NCBI RefSeq assembly: GCF_020216025.1
Contig: NZ_JAIWNC010000044.1
Coordinates: forward strand, 26,250-90,249
Origin: Jidongwangia harbinensis
GTDB taxonomy: Bacteria > Actinomycetota > Actinomycetes > Mycobacteriales > Micromonosporaceae
Reading direction: 5' to 3'
Length of the DNA: 64,000 nt
Every line of letters starts with the position of its first letter. Positions within the stretch are counted from its first letter, which is position 1. The notes below the pieces were generated by a model. That model had not been told where the DNA came from. It was given only the letters and a program-made list of their open reading frames with translations, and made no database searches. Of this stretch, positions 34,500-42,030 are shown in pieces. The translations under genes and the position numbers were made by a program.

Positions 34500-36818
34500 T
34501 TAGCCCTGCCCACCCCCGGTCTGTGGGGTGGTTCGCGCGCGGCCCGCGTCGGGCGGGACGGTCGAACCGGTGCGGTCGGCGTAGAGGACGCCGCGGCCGT
34601 TGGTGCCGAGGTAGACCCGCCCGTACACCCGCGGGTCGCCGGCCAGGGCGTCGCCCGAGTTTCCGTACCGGTGGGCGTCGTCGTTGATCCGGACCCAGGT
34701 GGCGCCGGCGTCGTCGGAGCGGTACACCCCGTCCACGCCGCCGACCGTGCCGACCAGGAAGACCGCCGGGTACGACGCGCCCGGCGCGGCCTTGCCGAAC
34801 GCCACGTTGATCGCCTCGGTGACGCCCGGCAGCGCGGTGAACGTGGCACCGGCGTCGGTGGAGCGGTGCAGGCCGGTCGCCCCGGCGGCCCACACGTCGC
34901 CCGCCCGGCCAGGCACGGCACGGACGCTGCGGGCGGACACCGTGGCGGTCGCGGCGAACGAGGCGCCGCCGTCGGTGCTGACGTAGAGGCGGTCGGCGGC
35001 GTACCCGTAGAAGGTCTTCGGATCGACCCGGTCGGACTCCACCTTGGCGCCGGCCGGGATGCCGGTGGAGGCGGACCACGAGCTGCCGCGCGTGCTGGAG
35101 TGGTGCACTCCGGTGCCGGCCGGCGACCAGACGAACGCGCCGGCGTCCGCGCCCACCGCGACGGTCCCGCCGCCGGTGACACCGGACGGTTCCTGGCCGG
35201 AGTGCCAGCTCTTGCCGCCGTCGGTGGAGACGCCGAGGTGCGGTGCGGCGTCGCCGTTGCCGACCCGGGCGAACACCGCCGGGGCCGACTCCGCGAAGTC
35301 GAGGCTGGTGTTGCTGCCCAGGTTCGGGGTGTCATGGAAGTGCGCCGGCACCGCGTCCAGGTCGGCGTGGTGGAACCCGCCGATGTCACCGAGCGCGCTG
35401 ACCAGCGGGGCGCCGGTGGGCGGGCTGGCCAGGTCGAGGACCGCGGTCTCCTCCAGGCCCTTCGCCATCGGCCGGATGGTGAACGTGGTGCCGGCGTCCC
35501 AGTTGGTCAGCTCGGTGGTGCCGTACACGGTGGCGCCGGTGCCGTAGAGCATCCGGCCGGAATCGAACGGGTCGATCTCCACTGACTCGTTCATCCAGCC
35601 CAGCTTCGGCGACGTCTCGGGCAGCTGCGGGCGGTTGTTGAAGTCCAGCCACGGGTTCGCCGAGATGTCCATGGTGTAGCGGTTGACCCGCTCGGGGTAG
35701 TTGCCGAAGTCCCAGATCCGGGTCCAGGTGGCGCCGTTGTCCGTGCTGCGGTAGAAGATCGCGTCCGGCCACCAGGAGATCTGCGTGGCGACCATCAGGG
35801 TGCCGGGCCGCTGCCGGTCCACGGTCAGGCCGGTGTAGCCGAAGTAGAGGTCGTCGCCGGCGCTCAGCTTCACCGGGCTCACGTCGGTCCACGCGCCGGT
35901 GTTCGTGTCCAGCCGGTACACCTGGCCCTTGCCGCCGTCGTACGGGCCGCCGGTGTCGCTGGTGGCGATGTAGAGGAAGTCGTTGACCGAGTCGACCACG
36001 CCCTTGTGGGCCAGGTAGCCGGTGGGCTGGCCGGGGATCCGCGCCCAGGTGGCGCCGCCGTCGGTGGAGCGGTAGACCGGGTTCTGCCTGTCCGCCACCC
36101 CGACGTAGACGTCGCGCGTCTCGTCGTCGAAGGTGACCCAGGTGAGGCCCTGGTTCTGGCTCAGGTACCCGCTGGCGTCGGACGGGTCCTGCACGTAGTC
36201 GCCGGCGTTCGGGAACGCGGTGACCTGGGCCCAGGTGGCGCCGTGGTCGGTGCTGCGCCACAGGCCGTGGCCGCCCTCCGCGGCGTAGTACACGTTCCGG
36301 TTGTCGTGCGGGTCCACGGCGAGCCGCTCGCCCATGCCGCGACCCGGCATGTTGCCGCCGTTCTTGAACGGCAGCTCGGTGATCTCCCAGGTCGCGCCCC
36401 GGTCGGCGGAGCGGAGGATGGCGCCGTTGTTCGGGTCCCAGCCGTTGGTGTACATGCCGACCGCCGCGTAGACCCGGTCCGGGTCCACCGGGTCGGAGGC
36501 GATGCTGACCACGCCGTTGTAGCCCCAGCGGTCGCGGCCCACCCAGTCCAGCAGCGGGGTCCAGCTCCGGCCCGCCGGATTCCACCGGTAGGCGCCGCCG
36601 ATGTCGGTGCGCGCGTAGATCAGGTCCTTCTCGGCCCGGTTGAAGACGATGCCCGGGACGAATCCCCCGCCGTCGATCCGCACGTTCTTCCAGGTGTACG
36701 TGTCGACGGCAGGCGCTGCAACGGCCGGGCCGGGGCGGTGCACGGCCTGACCGGTCAGCGCCACCGCGCCGACGAGGACAAGCGCGGCGACGGCCGGGGC
36801 GAGGCGTGGGCGACGCAA
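34500..36818 (-). CDS. Secreted GH74 xyloglucanase
   Basis: Endo-acting enzyme on xyloglucan. 772 residues from TTG 36818: GGAGAGGAA lies 5 bp upstream and the protein then starts MRRPRLAPAVAALVLVG, a proper signal peptide. Longer in-frame starts would run through the CebR box. The mature part is two seven-bladed propellers built from BNR-like repeats (for example YRSTDGGATW, WRSTDHGATW). Putative catalytic Asp residues lie in IYARTDIGGAYRW and in the second propeller. No CBM is attached, unlike its neighbours. It is first in a likely GH74-LPMO(-GH6) transcript controlled by the CebR box 63 bp upstream. Confidence 0.93.
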   Translation of the reverse strand: MRRPRLAPAVAALVLVGAVALTGQAVHRPGPAVAAPAVDTYTWKNVRIDGGGFVPGIVFNRAEKDLIYARTDIGGAYRWNPAGRSWTPLLDWVGRDRWGYNGVVSIASDPVDPDRVYAAVGMYTNGWDPNNGAILRSADRGATWEITELPFKNGGNMPGRGMGERLAVDPHDNRNVYYAAEGGHGLWRSTDHGATWAQVTAFPNAGDYVQDPSDASGYLSQNQGLTWVTFDDETRDVYVGVADRQNPVYRSTDGGATWARIPGQPTGYLAHKGVVDSVNDFLYIATSDTGGPYDGGKGQVYRLDTNTGAWTDVSPVKLSAGDDLYFGYTGLTVDRQRPGTLMVATQISWWPDAIFYRSTDNGATWTRIWDFGNYPERVNRYTMDISANPWLDFNNRPQLPETSPKLGWMNESVEIDPFDSGRMLYGTGATVYGTTELTNWDAGTTFTIRPMAKGLEETAVLDLASPPTGAPLVSALGDIGGFHHADLDAVPAHFHDTPNLGSNTSLDFAESAPAVFARVGNGDAAPHLGVSTDGGKSWHSGQEPSGVTGGGTVAVGADAGAFVWSPAGTGVHHSSTRGSSWSASTGIPAGAKVESDRVDPKTFYGYAADRLYVSTDGGASFAATATVSARSVRAVPGRAGDVWAAGATGLHRSTDAGATFTALPGVTEAINVAFGKAAPGASYPAVFLVGTVGGVDGVYRSDDAGATWVRINDDAHRYGNSGDALAGDPRVYGRVYLGTNGRGVLYADRTGSTVPPDAGRARTTPQTGGGQG

Positions 36819-36880
36819 GGGGATTCCTCTCCGGACACGTAGGGACGCCGGTGGGGTGCGCCATTGACGGGCTTCGTTGA

Positions 36881-36894
36881 TGGGAGCGCTCCCA
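36881..36894. promoter_or_regulatory. CebR box upstream of GH74, perfect
   Basis: TGGGAGCGCTCCCA, 62 bp before the TTG start of the GH74 gene on the minus strand. Repression would be lifted by cello-oligosaccharide in the Streptomyces model. The 293-bp divergent spacer to the GH5 gene contains this and a second CebR box and an AT-richer middle, but no gene. Confidence 0.85.
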
Positions 36895-37040
36895 TGAATG
36901 TGTACCGTCGTCATTTCGTTGTCAAGAGCCCGAAACAAAGAACCTCGATCTTGCATTGGCCGGAAGCTATGTAACGGGAAGGTTTCCTGCTTGTTGACAG
37001 TACTGAACCGAGTAGGCAATATATGGCCGTCAATCCATCG

Positions 37041-37054
37041 TGGGAGCGCTCCCG
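37041..37054. promoter_or_regulatory. CebR box upstream of GH5, one mismatch
   Basis: TGGGAGCGCTCCCG differs from the perfect palindrome only at the last base. It lies 57 bp before the GTG start of the GH5_8 gene on the plus strand. Confidence 0.8.
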
Positions 37055-37111
37055 ATCACCACAGACGGCCCGCCCCGGCCGGCTGCCATCCCCCTGGAGA
37101 GGCTGCTACCC

Positions 37112-38515
37112 GTGAGATCACTGGTCCTCAAAGTGCTGGCCGCCGTGGCCGTCCTGGCCGGAGTGACGGTCCTGGCCGTCCAGCCCGCCCACGCCGCCGC
37201 CGGCTTCACCGTCAGCGGCACCCGCATCCTGGACGCCAACGGCAACGCGTTCGTCATGCGCGGCATCAACCACGCGCACACCTGGTACACCGGCCAGACC
37301 TCCTCGTTCGCGAACATCAAGGCGACCGGCGCGAACACCGTCCGGGTCGTGCTGAGCAGCGGCAACCGCTGGACCCGCAACGACGCCGCGGACGTCACCA
37401 ACGTGATCAACCTGTGCAAGGCCAACCGGCTGGTCTGCGTGCTCGAGGTGCACGACACCACCGGGTACGGCGAGGAGGGCGCGGCCGCCACCCTGGCCCA
37501 GGCGGTCGACTACTGGATCAGCATCAAGTCGGCACTGGCCGGCCAGGAGCGGTACGTCATCCTGAACATCGGCAACGAGCCGTACGGCAACACCAACGCC
37601 GCCGGCTGGACCGCCGACACCCGCAACGCCATCACCCGGCTGCGCGCCAACGGCTTCGAACACGCGATCATGGTGGACGCGCCGAACTGGGGCCAGGACT
37701 GGCAGTTCATCATGCGCGACAACGCGGCCTCGATCTTCGCCGCCGACCCGCAGCGCAACACCATCTTCTCGATCCACATGTACGGCGTGTTCGACACCGC
37801 CGCGGAGATCAACGACTACCTGGGCCGTTTCCAGACCGCGAACCTGCCGATCGTGGTGGGCGAGTTCGGTAACGACCACTCCGACGGCAACCCCGACGAG
37901 GACACCATCATGGCCACCGCCCAGGCCCGCGGCATCGGCTACCTCGGCTGGTCGTGGAGCGGCAACGGCGGCGGCGTGGAATACCTCGACATGGTCACCA
38001 ACTTCAACCCGGCCCAGCTGAGCCCGTGGGGCCAGCGGTTCATCAACGGCGCGAACGGCATCAAGGCCACGTCCCGCGAGGCGAGCATCTACAGCGGCAC
38101 CTCCACGCCACCGTCCACACCCCCGTCGACCCCGCCGTCCACACCCCCGTCGACCCCGCCCTCGACACCCCCGTCGACCCCGCCCTCGACACCCCCGTCC
38201 ACGCCGCCCTCCAACCCGCCGGCCGGCGCCTGCTCCACCGTCCTGTCGGTGAACGCGTGGACCGGCGGCTTCGTCGCCACCGTCAAGGTCACCGCCGGCG
38301 GCAGCGCCCTCACCGGCTGGTCGGTGGCCATCACGCTGCCCTCCGGCACCGCCGTCACCAACTCCTGGAACGCCCAGGCCAGCGGCACCAGCGGCGCGGT
38401 CCGCTTCAGCAACGCCAGCCACAACGGCCGGCTCAACGCCGGCGGCACCACGGAGTTCGGCTTCCAGGGCACGGGTACGGCACCGAGCGGCTCCCCCGCC
38501 TGCACCGCCGGCTGA
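37112..38515 (+). CDS. Secreted GH5 (subfamily 8-like) beta-mannanase/glucanase with CBM2
   Basis: 467 residues from GTG 37112, with GGAGAGG nine bases upstream; an earlier in-frame start at 37040 would overlap the CebR box and is less likely. Signal peptide ends near AHAA (residue 29). The barrel (about 30-325) has FVMRGINHAHTWY, LEVHDTTGYGE and GYLGWSWSGNGGGVEYLDM, all typical of actinomycete ManA-like GH5_8 enzymes. Acid/base is Glu156 (NIGNEPYG) and nucleophile Glu251 (VVGEFGN). A linker of about nine TPPS units leads to a CBM2 (about 372-467). Mannanase is preferred; mixed activity is possible. Confidence 0.92.
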   Translation: MRSLVLKVLAAVAVLAGVTVLAVQPAHAAAGFTVSGTRILDANGNAFVMRGINHAHTWYTGQTSSFANIKATGANTVRVVLSSGNRWTRNDAADVTNVINLCKANRLVCVLEVHDTTGYGEEGAAATLAQAVDYWISIKSALAGQERYVILNIGNEPYGNTNAAGWTADTRNAITRLRANGFEHAIMVDAPNWGQDWQFIMRDNAASIFAADPQRNTIFSIHMYGVFDTAAEINDYLGRFQTANLPIVVGEFGNDHSDGNPDEDTIMATAQARGIGYLGWSWSGNGGGVEYLDMVTNFNPAQLSPWGQRFINGANGIKATSREASIYSGTSTPPSTPPSTPPSTPPSTPPSTPPSTPPSTPPSTPPSNPPAGACSTVLSVNAWTGGFVATVKVTAGGSALTGWSVAITLPSGTAVTNSWNAQASGTSGAVRFSNASHNGRLNAGGTTEFGFQGTGTAPSGSPACTAG

Positions 38516-38562
38516 CCCCGCCCCACCCCTGGGACGGAGCACTACCGGAACACCAAGCGGTC

Positions 38563-38589
38563 GGGCGCCGCCATCACAGTGCGGCGCCC
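38563..38589 (+). terminator. Terminator hairpin after GH5 gene
   Basis: GGGCGCCGC (38563-38571) pairs perfectly with GCGGCGCCC (38581-38589) around a 9-nt loop, 48 bp after the stop. Confidence 0.65.
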
Positions 38590-38650
38590 GCCCCCACCAT
38601 CCCGCGTGGGGAGTAGCGGGGCGGAGCACACCCCAAGTCCCGACACCCTG

Positions 38651-39030
38651 CACGGCCCGCCTACAGCACGCCCCGCACCCCATGAACAAACCGTCCTCGC
38701 GTGCGGAGCTACGGCACGCCCCGCACCCCAACCCCACACACCCAGCACCCCCACCCCGCGCGTGCGGAATCGCGGCACGCTCCGCACCCCAACCCCACAC
38801 ACCCCAGCACCCCCACCCCGCGCGTGCGGAATCGCGGCACGCCCCGCACCCCAACCCCGCCCGTGTAGAACTCAGGCGCACCCCGCACCCCAACCCCACA
38901 CACCCAGCAGGCCGCCCCACCCGTGCGGAATTCCGGCACGCCCCGCACCCCAACCCCACACACCCCAGCACCCCCACCCCACGTGTGTAGAACTCAGGCG
39001 CACCCCGCTCCCTAACTCCACACGCAACCA
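38651..39030. repeat. Minisatellite array, about six units of 60-62 bp
   Basis: Units built as GTGCGGAATCGCGGCACGC, CCGCACCCCAACCCCACAC, CCAGCACCCCCACCCCGCGC. Landmarks GTGCGG/GTGTAG occur at 38701, 38762, 38824, 38862 (a shortened unit), 38922 and 38984. Units alternate between a GTGCGGAAT form and a GTGTAGAACTCAGG form. It occupies most of the 983-bp gap between GH5 and GH6 genes. Several frames stay open through the array on both strands, but base composition is repeat-driven and no start context is convincing. From 39031 to 39360 I see no gene. Confidence 0.8.
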
Positions 39031-39363
39031 GCGGCCCGATCGGCACGGCGGACAAGACGGCACGTCTCGTGCCTCACCACGTGTTCGCCCGCGGAACCAG
39101 GGCCCGCAGGCCACGTCGCACCCGGGACCGGCGTGACGAATCATGAAACGCATCTACCATTGTCGATGGCGCGACGCAGCCGGACACAACTCCATACGCA
39201 TTCAGCACGCCCGGCCGGCGCGGGAAACACGGTGCGCTACCGCACCACAACTCCCCGCAATACGGCCACCGGACCCGGTCCGGCCGGTCCATCACCCGGC
39301 TTCCGGTCACCTCCGGTCGCTCACCGACGGGCGGGCGAACCGCCTACGACCTGCGAATTGCCG

Positions 39364-39372
39364 GAAAGTTTC
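39364..39372. promoter_or_regulatory. GAAA-G-TTTC half of a xylanase-type operator
   Basis: GAAAGTTTC is the core of the CGAAA-N-TTTCG operator without its outer CG pair, 24 bp from the CebR box before the exocellulase gene. It may be a weak site for the same LacI-type regulator. Confidence 0.35.
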
Positions 39373-39396
39373 AATCCTATGTCGACGCTGTTGCTA

Positions 39397-39410
39397 TGGG
39401 AGCGCTCCCA
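39397..39410. promoter_or_regulatory. CebR box upstream of GH6 exocellulase, perfect
   Basis: TGGGAGCGCTCCCA, 88 bp upstream of the exocellulase start. Extended symmetry (ATGGGAGCGCTCCCAT) matches the copy before GH74. Confidence 0.85.
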
Positions 39411-39498
39411 TGGCAACATGACGCTCAGTCGTAGCCACCGCACTCATGAAAGTCGATACCTGCGACACCCCACCCCATCCCCCGAGGAGCACTCTGCA

Positions 39499-41259
39499 AT
39501 GAGTCCCAACCCCACCCGCGCCCGCGCCGGTACACGGCGATTGCTGACCCGAGGCGTGACCGTGGCGGCCACCACCGCCCTCGTCACGGGTCTCGGCGTC
39601 GTCGCCGCGACCCAGGCCAGTGCCGCTGCCGGCTGCCGGGTCACCTACACGACAAACCAATGGAGCAACGGGTTCACCGCGAACGTGGCGGTGACCAACC
39701 TCGGTGACCCCATCAGCGGGGGCTGGAAGCTGGAGTGGGACTTCGCCGGCAACCAGCGGATCACCCAGGGCTGGAGCGCCCAGGTGGCGCAGAGCGGCAC
39801 CCGCGTGACGGCGACCAGCCCGACGTGGGGTGGCTCGCTCGGCAACAACGCGTCCGCGAGCTTCGGCTTCAACGCCGACTACTCCGGCACCAACGCCAAC
39901 CCGGCGTCGTTCACGCTGAACGGCACCGTGTGCACCGGCACCGTCGGCGAGCCGTCCAACCCGCCGACCGACCCGGGCACCCCGCCGGTCAACCCGCCGA
40001 CCGGCAGCAAGGTCGACAACCCGTACGCGGGCGGCCAGGGCTACGTGAACCCGGAGTGGAAGGCCAAGGCCGACGCCGAGCCGGGCGGAAGCCGGATCTC
40101 CAACACCCCGACCGCCGTGTGGCTGGACCGGATCGCCGCGATCGAGGGCACCGAGAACAGCAGCTCCAACGGCTCGATGGGCCTGCGGGACCACCTGGAC
40201 GAGGCGCTCGAGCAGGGTGCCGCGTACATCCAGCTGGTGATCTACAACCTGCCCGGCCGGGACTGCGCCGCGCTGGCCTCCAACGGTGAGCTGAAGCCGG
40301 ACGAGCTGCCCAAGTACAAGGCGCAGTACATCGACCCGATCGCCGCGATCCAGGCCGACGCCAAGTACGCCAACCTGCGGATCATCAACATCGTTGAGAT
40401 CGACTCGCTGCCGAACCTGGTCACCAACACCGGCAGCCAGGCCGGCGCCACCGCGACCTGCGACACGATGCTGGCGAACCGCGGCTACGTGGAGGGTGTC
40501 GGGTACGCGCTGCAGAAGCTCGGCGCGCTCCCCAACGCCTACAACTACGTCGACGCCGCGCACCACGGCTGGATCGGCTGGGACAGCAACTTCGGCCCGA
40601 CCGCCGACATCATGCTCGAGGCCGCCCGCGCCTCCGGCAACGTCAGCAACGTGCACGGCTTCATCACCAACACCGCCAACTACTCGGCGCTGCAGGAGCC
40701 GTACATCCAGCCCAGCACCTCGGTCGGCGGCCAGTCGATCCGCCAGTCGAAGTGGATCGACTGGAACCAGTACTCCGATGAGCTGACCTTCGCCCAGGCG
40801 TTCCGGCAGGAGCTGGTCTCCAACGGCTTCCAGTCCAGCATCGGCATGCTGATCGACACCTCCCGCAACGGTTGGGGCGGCACCGGCCGGCCGACCCGCG
40901 CCAGCACCTCCACCACCGTCGACACCTACGTCAACGAGTCCCGCATCGACCGCCGGATCCACGCCGGCAACTGGTGCAACCAGGCCGGTGCCGGCCTCGG
41001 CGAGCGGCCGAAGGCCAGCCCCGCCTCGGGCATCGACGCCTACGTCTGGGTCAAGCCGCCGGGTGAGTCCGACGGTTCCAGCCAGCTCATCCCGAACGAA
41101 GAGGGCAAGGGCTTCGACGAGATGTGCGACCCCGACTACGGCGGCAACGCCCGTAACGGCAACAGCAAGTCCGGTGCACTGGACGGCGCTCCGATCTCCG
41201 GTGCGTGGTTCTCCGCGCAGTTCCGCGAGCTGATGGCGAACGCGTACCCCGCGCTCTGA
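39499..41259 (+). CDS. Secreted GH6 exocellulase (cellobiohydrolase) with N-terminal CBM2
   Basis: Processive release of cellobiose from non-reducing cellulose ends. 586 residues from ATG 39499 (GAGGAG upstream). A twin-arginine-like RRLLTRG and hydrophobic run end in a signal cleavage near ASAAAG (about residue 44). The CBM2 comes first (about 45-145, starting CRVTYTTNQWSNGFTANVAV), then an NPPT linker. The GH6 domain (about 170-586) has YNLPGRDCAA and the acid Asp302 in VEIDSLPNLVTN, the signature of bacterial Cel6B-type exocellulases. Its length and extra loops also fit the exo branch. It complements the endo-type GH6 at 31.9 kb. Confidence 0.94.
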   Translation: MSPNPTRARAGTRRLLTRGVTVAATTALVTGLGVVAATQASAAAGCRVTYTTNQWSNGFTANVAVTNLGDPISGGWKLEWDFAGNQRITQGWSAQVAQSGTRVTATSPTWGGSLGNNASASFGFNADYSGTNANPASFTLNGTVCTGTVGEPSNPPTDPGTPPVNPPTGSKVDNPYAGGQGYVNPEWKAKADAEPGGSRISNTPTAVWLDRIAAIEGTENSSSNGSMGLRDHLDEALEQGAAYIQLVIYNLPGRDCAALASNGELKPDELPKYKAQYIDPIAAIQADAKYANLRIINIVEIDSLPNLVTNTGSQAGATATCDTMLANRGYVEGVGYALQKLGALPNAYNYVDAAHHGWIGWDSNFGPTADIMLEAARASGNVSNVHGFITNTANYSALQEPYIQPSTSVGGQSIRQSKWIDWNQYSDELTFAQAFRQELVSNGFQSSIGMLIDTSRNGWGGTGRPTRASTSTTVDTYVNESRIDRRIHAGNWCNQAGAGLGERPKASPASGIDAYVWVKPPGESDGSSQLIPNEEGKGFDEMCDPDYGGNARNGNSKSGALDGAPISGAWFSAQFRELMANAYPAL

Positions 41260-41278
41260 TCATCTGACCCGCTCCCAG

Positions 41279-41317
41279 GGCCCGCGGGCCGGTCGCCCCC
41301 CGACCGGTTCGCGGGCC
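41279..41317 (+). terminator. Terminator hairpin after GH6 exocellulase
   Basis: GGCCCGCG (41279-41286) pairs with CGCGGGCC (41310-41317), and inside it CCGGTCG (41289-41295) pairs with CGACCGG (41301-41307). Starts 19 bp after the stop. Confidence 0.65.
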
Positions 41318-41350
41318 TTCCGCGTGTCCGCCGAACTTTTTTGGCGGTGC

Positions 41351-41377
41351 TGTCGATGCCGCCGGGTCCGGTTCGTC
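41351..41377 (+). promoter_or_regulatory. Putative ECF42-type promoter
   Basis: TGTCGA at 41351-41356 and CGTC at 41374-41377 are 17 bp apart and lie 47 bp upstream of the YCII-domain gene. To my recollection ECF42-type target promoters show TGTCGA in the -35 region with a CG(A/T)C -10, so this would be the autoregulated promoter of the sigma locus. Confidence 0.45.
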
Positions 41378-41424
41378 GTCATGCTGTACGGCGACCCCGC
41401 CGTACGACGACCGGGAGGTCCACC

Positions 41425-41778
41425 GTGAAGTACATGCTGTTGTTCATGAGCGCGCCGACGGCCGAGGGGGCCGAGCCGGAAGAGGGTTGCGACTTCGAGG
41501 AGTGGGTGGTCTTCGACAAGGAGATGAAGGATGCCGGGATCTGGGTGTCCGGCCACCCGCTGCAGGACCTCACCACGTGCACCACGGTGAAGGTCGGTGC
41601 GGACGGCGAGCGGACCGTGACCGACGGGCCGTTCGCGGAGACCCGCGAGGTGCTCGGCGGGTACGACGTCATCGACGTGCCGAACCTGGACGTGGCCCTG
41701 GACTGGGCGGCCCGCTCCCCCGGCGCCCGCTACGGCGCGTCGGTCCAGGTCCGGCCGATCGCCGACTTCGGCAGCTGA
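41425..41778 (+). CDS. YCII/DGPF-domain protein
   Basis: 117 residues from GTG 41425, with GGGAGGT 5 bp upstream. The fold is a ferredoxin-like YCII dimer; KYMLLFM opens it and TVTDGPFAETREVLGGYDVI carries the DGPF motif. Proteins of this class accompany ECF42 sigma factors across actinobacteria. Their biochemical role is not settled, although an enzymatic or signal-binding role is often suggested. The sigma gene follows on the same strand after a 45-bp repeat array. Confidence 0.88.
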   Translation: MKYMLLFMSAPTAEGAEPEEGCDFEEWVVFDKEMKDAGIWVSGHPLQDLTTCTTVKVGADGERTVTDGPFAETREVLGGYDVIDVPNLDVALDWAARSPGARYGASVQVRPIADFGS

Positions 41779-42030
41779 GCCGGTGAACGCAGGCGGGCTG
41801 AGCACTGGACGAAGGCGGGCCGAGCCGGTGGACGCAGGCAGGCTGAGCACTGGACGAAGGCGGGCCGAGCCGGTGAACGCAGGCAGGCTGAGCACTGGAC
41901 GAAGGCGGGCCGAGCCAGTGGACGCAGGCAGGCCGAGCACTGGACGAAGGCGGGCCGAGCCGGTGAACGCAGGCAGGCCGAGCGCTGGACGAAGGCGGGC
42001 CGAGCCGGTGGATGAAGGCGGGCTGAGCTG
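41777..42030 (+). repeat. 45-bp tandem repeat, in-frame, between YCII and sigma genes
   Basis: Five full units start at 41777, 41822, 41867, 41912 and 41957, with a partial sixth at 42002. The unit length is a multiple of three. One plus-strand frame stays open from a GTG at 41783, 4 bp after the YCII stop. It runs to a TGA at 42032-42034 that overlaps the sigma GTG. That frame would encode 83 residues of a 15-residue repeat (AEPVNAGRLSTGRRR). Codons such as ACT, GGA, CGA and AGG are unlike neighbouring genes, which argues against, but does not exclude, translation. Confidence 0.85.

Noticed and set aside
36819..37019. Longer GH74 N-terminus starting at 37019
   Set aside because: It would translate through the CebR box and promoter region and bury the signal peptide. 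The TTG at 36818 has a good ribosome site.
38651..39030. CRISPR array
   Set aside because: The 60-62-bp units are contiguous and similar along their whole length, with no unique spacers and no cas genes nearby.
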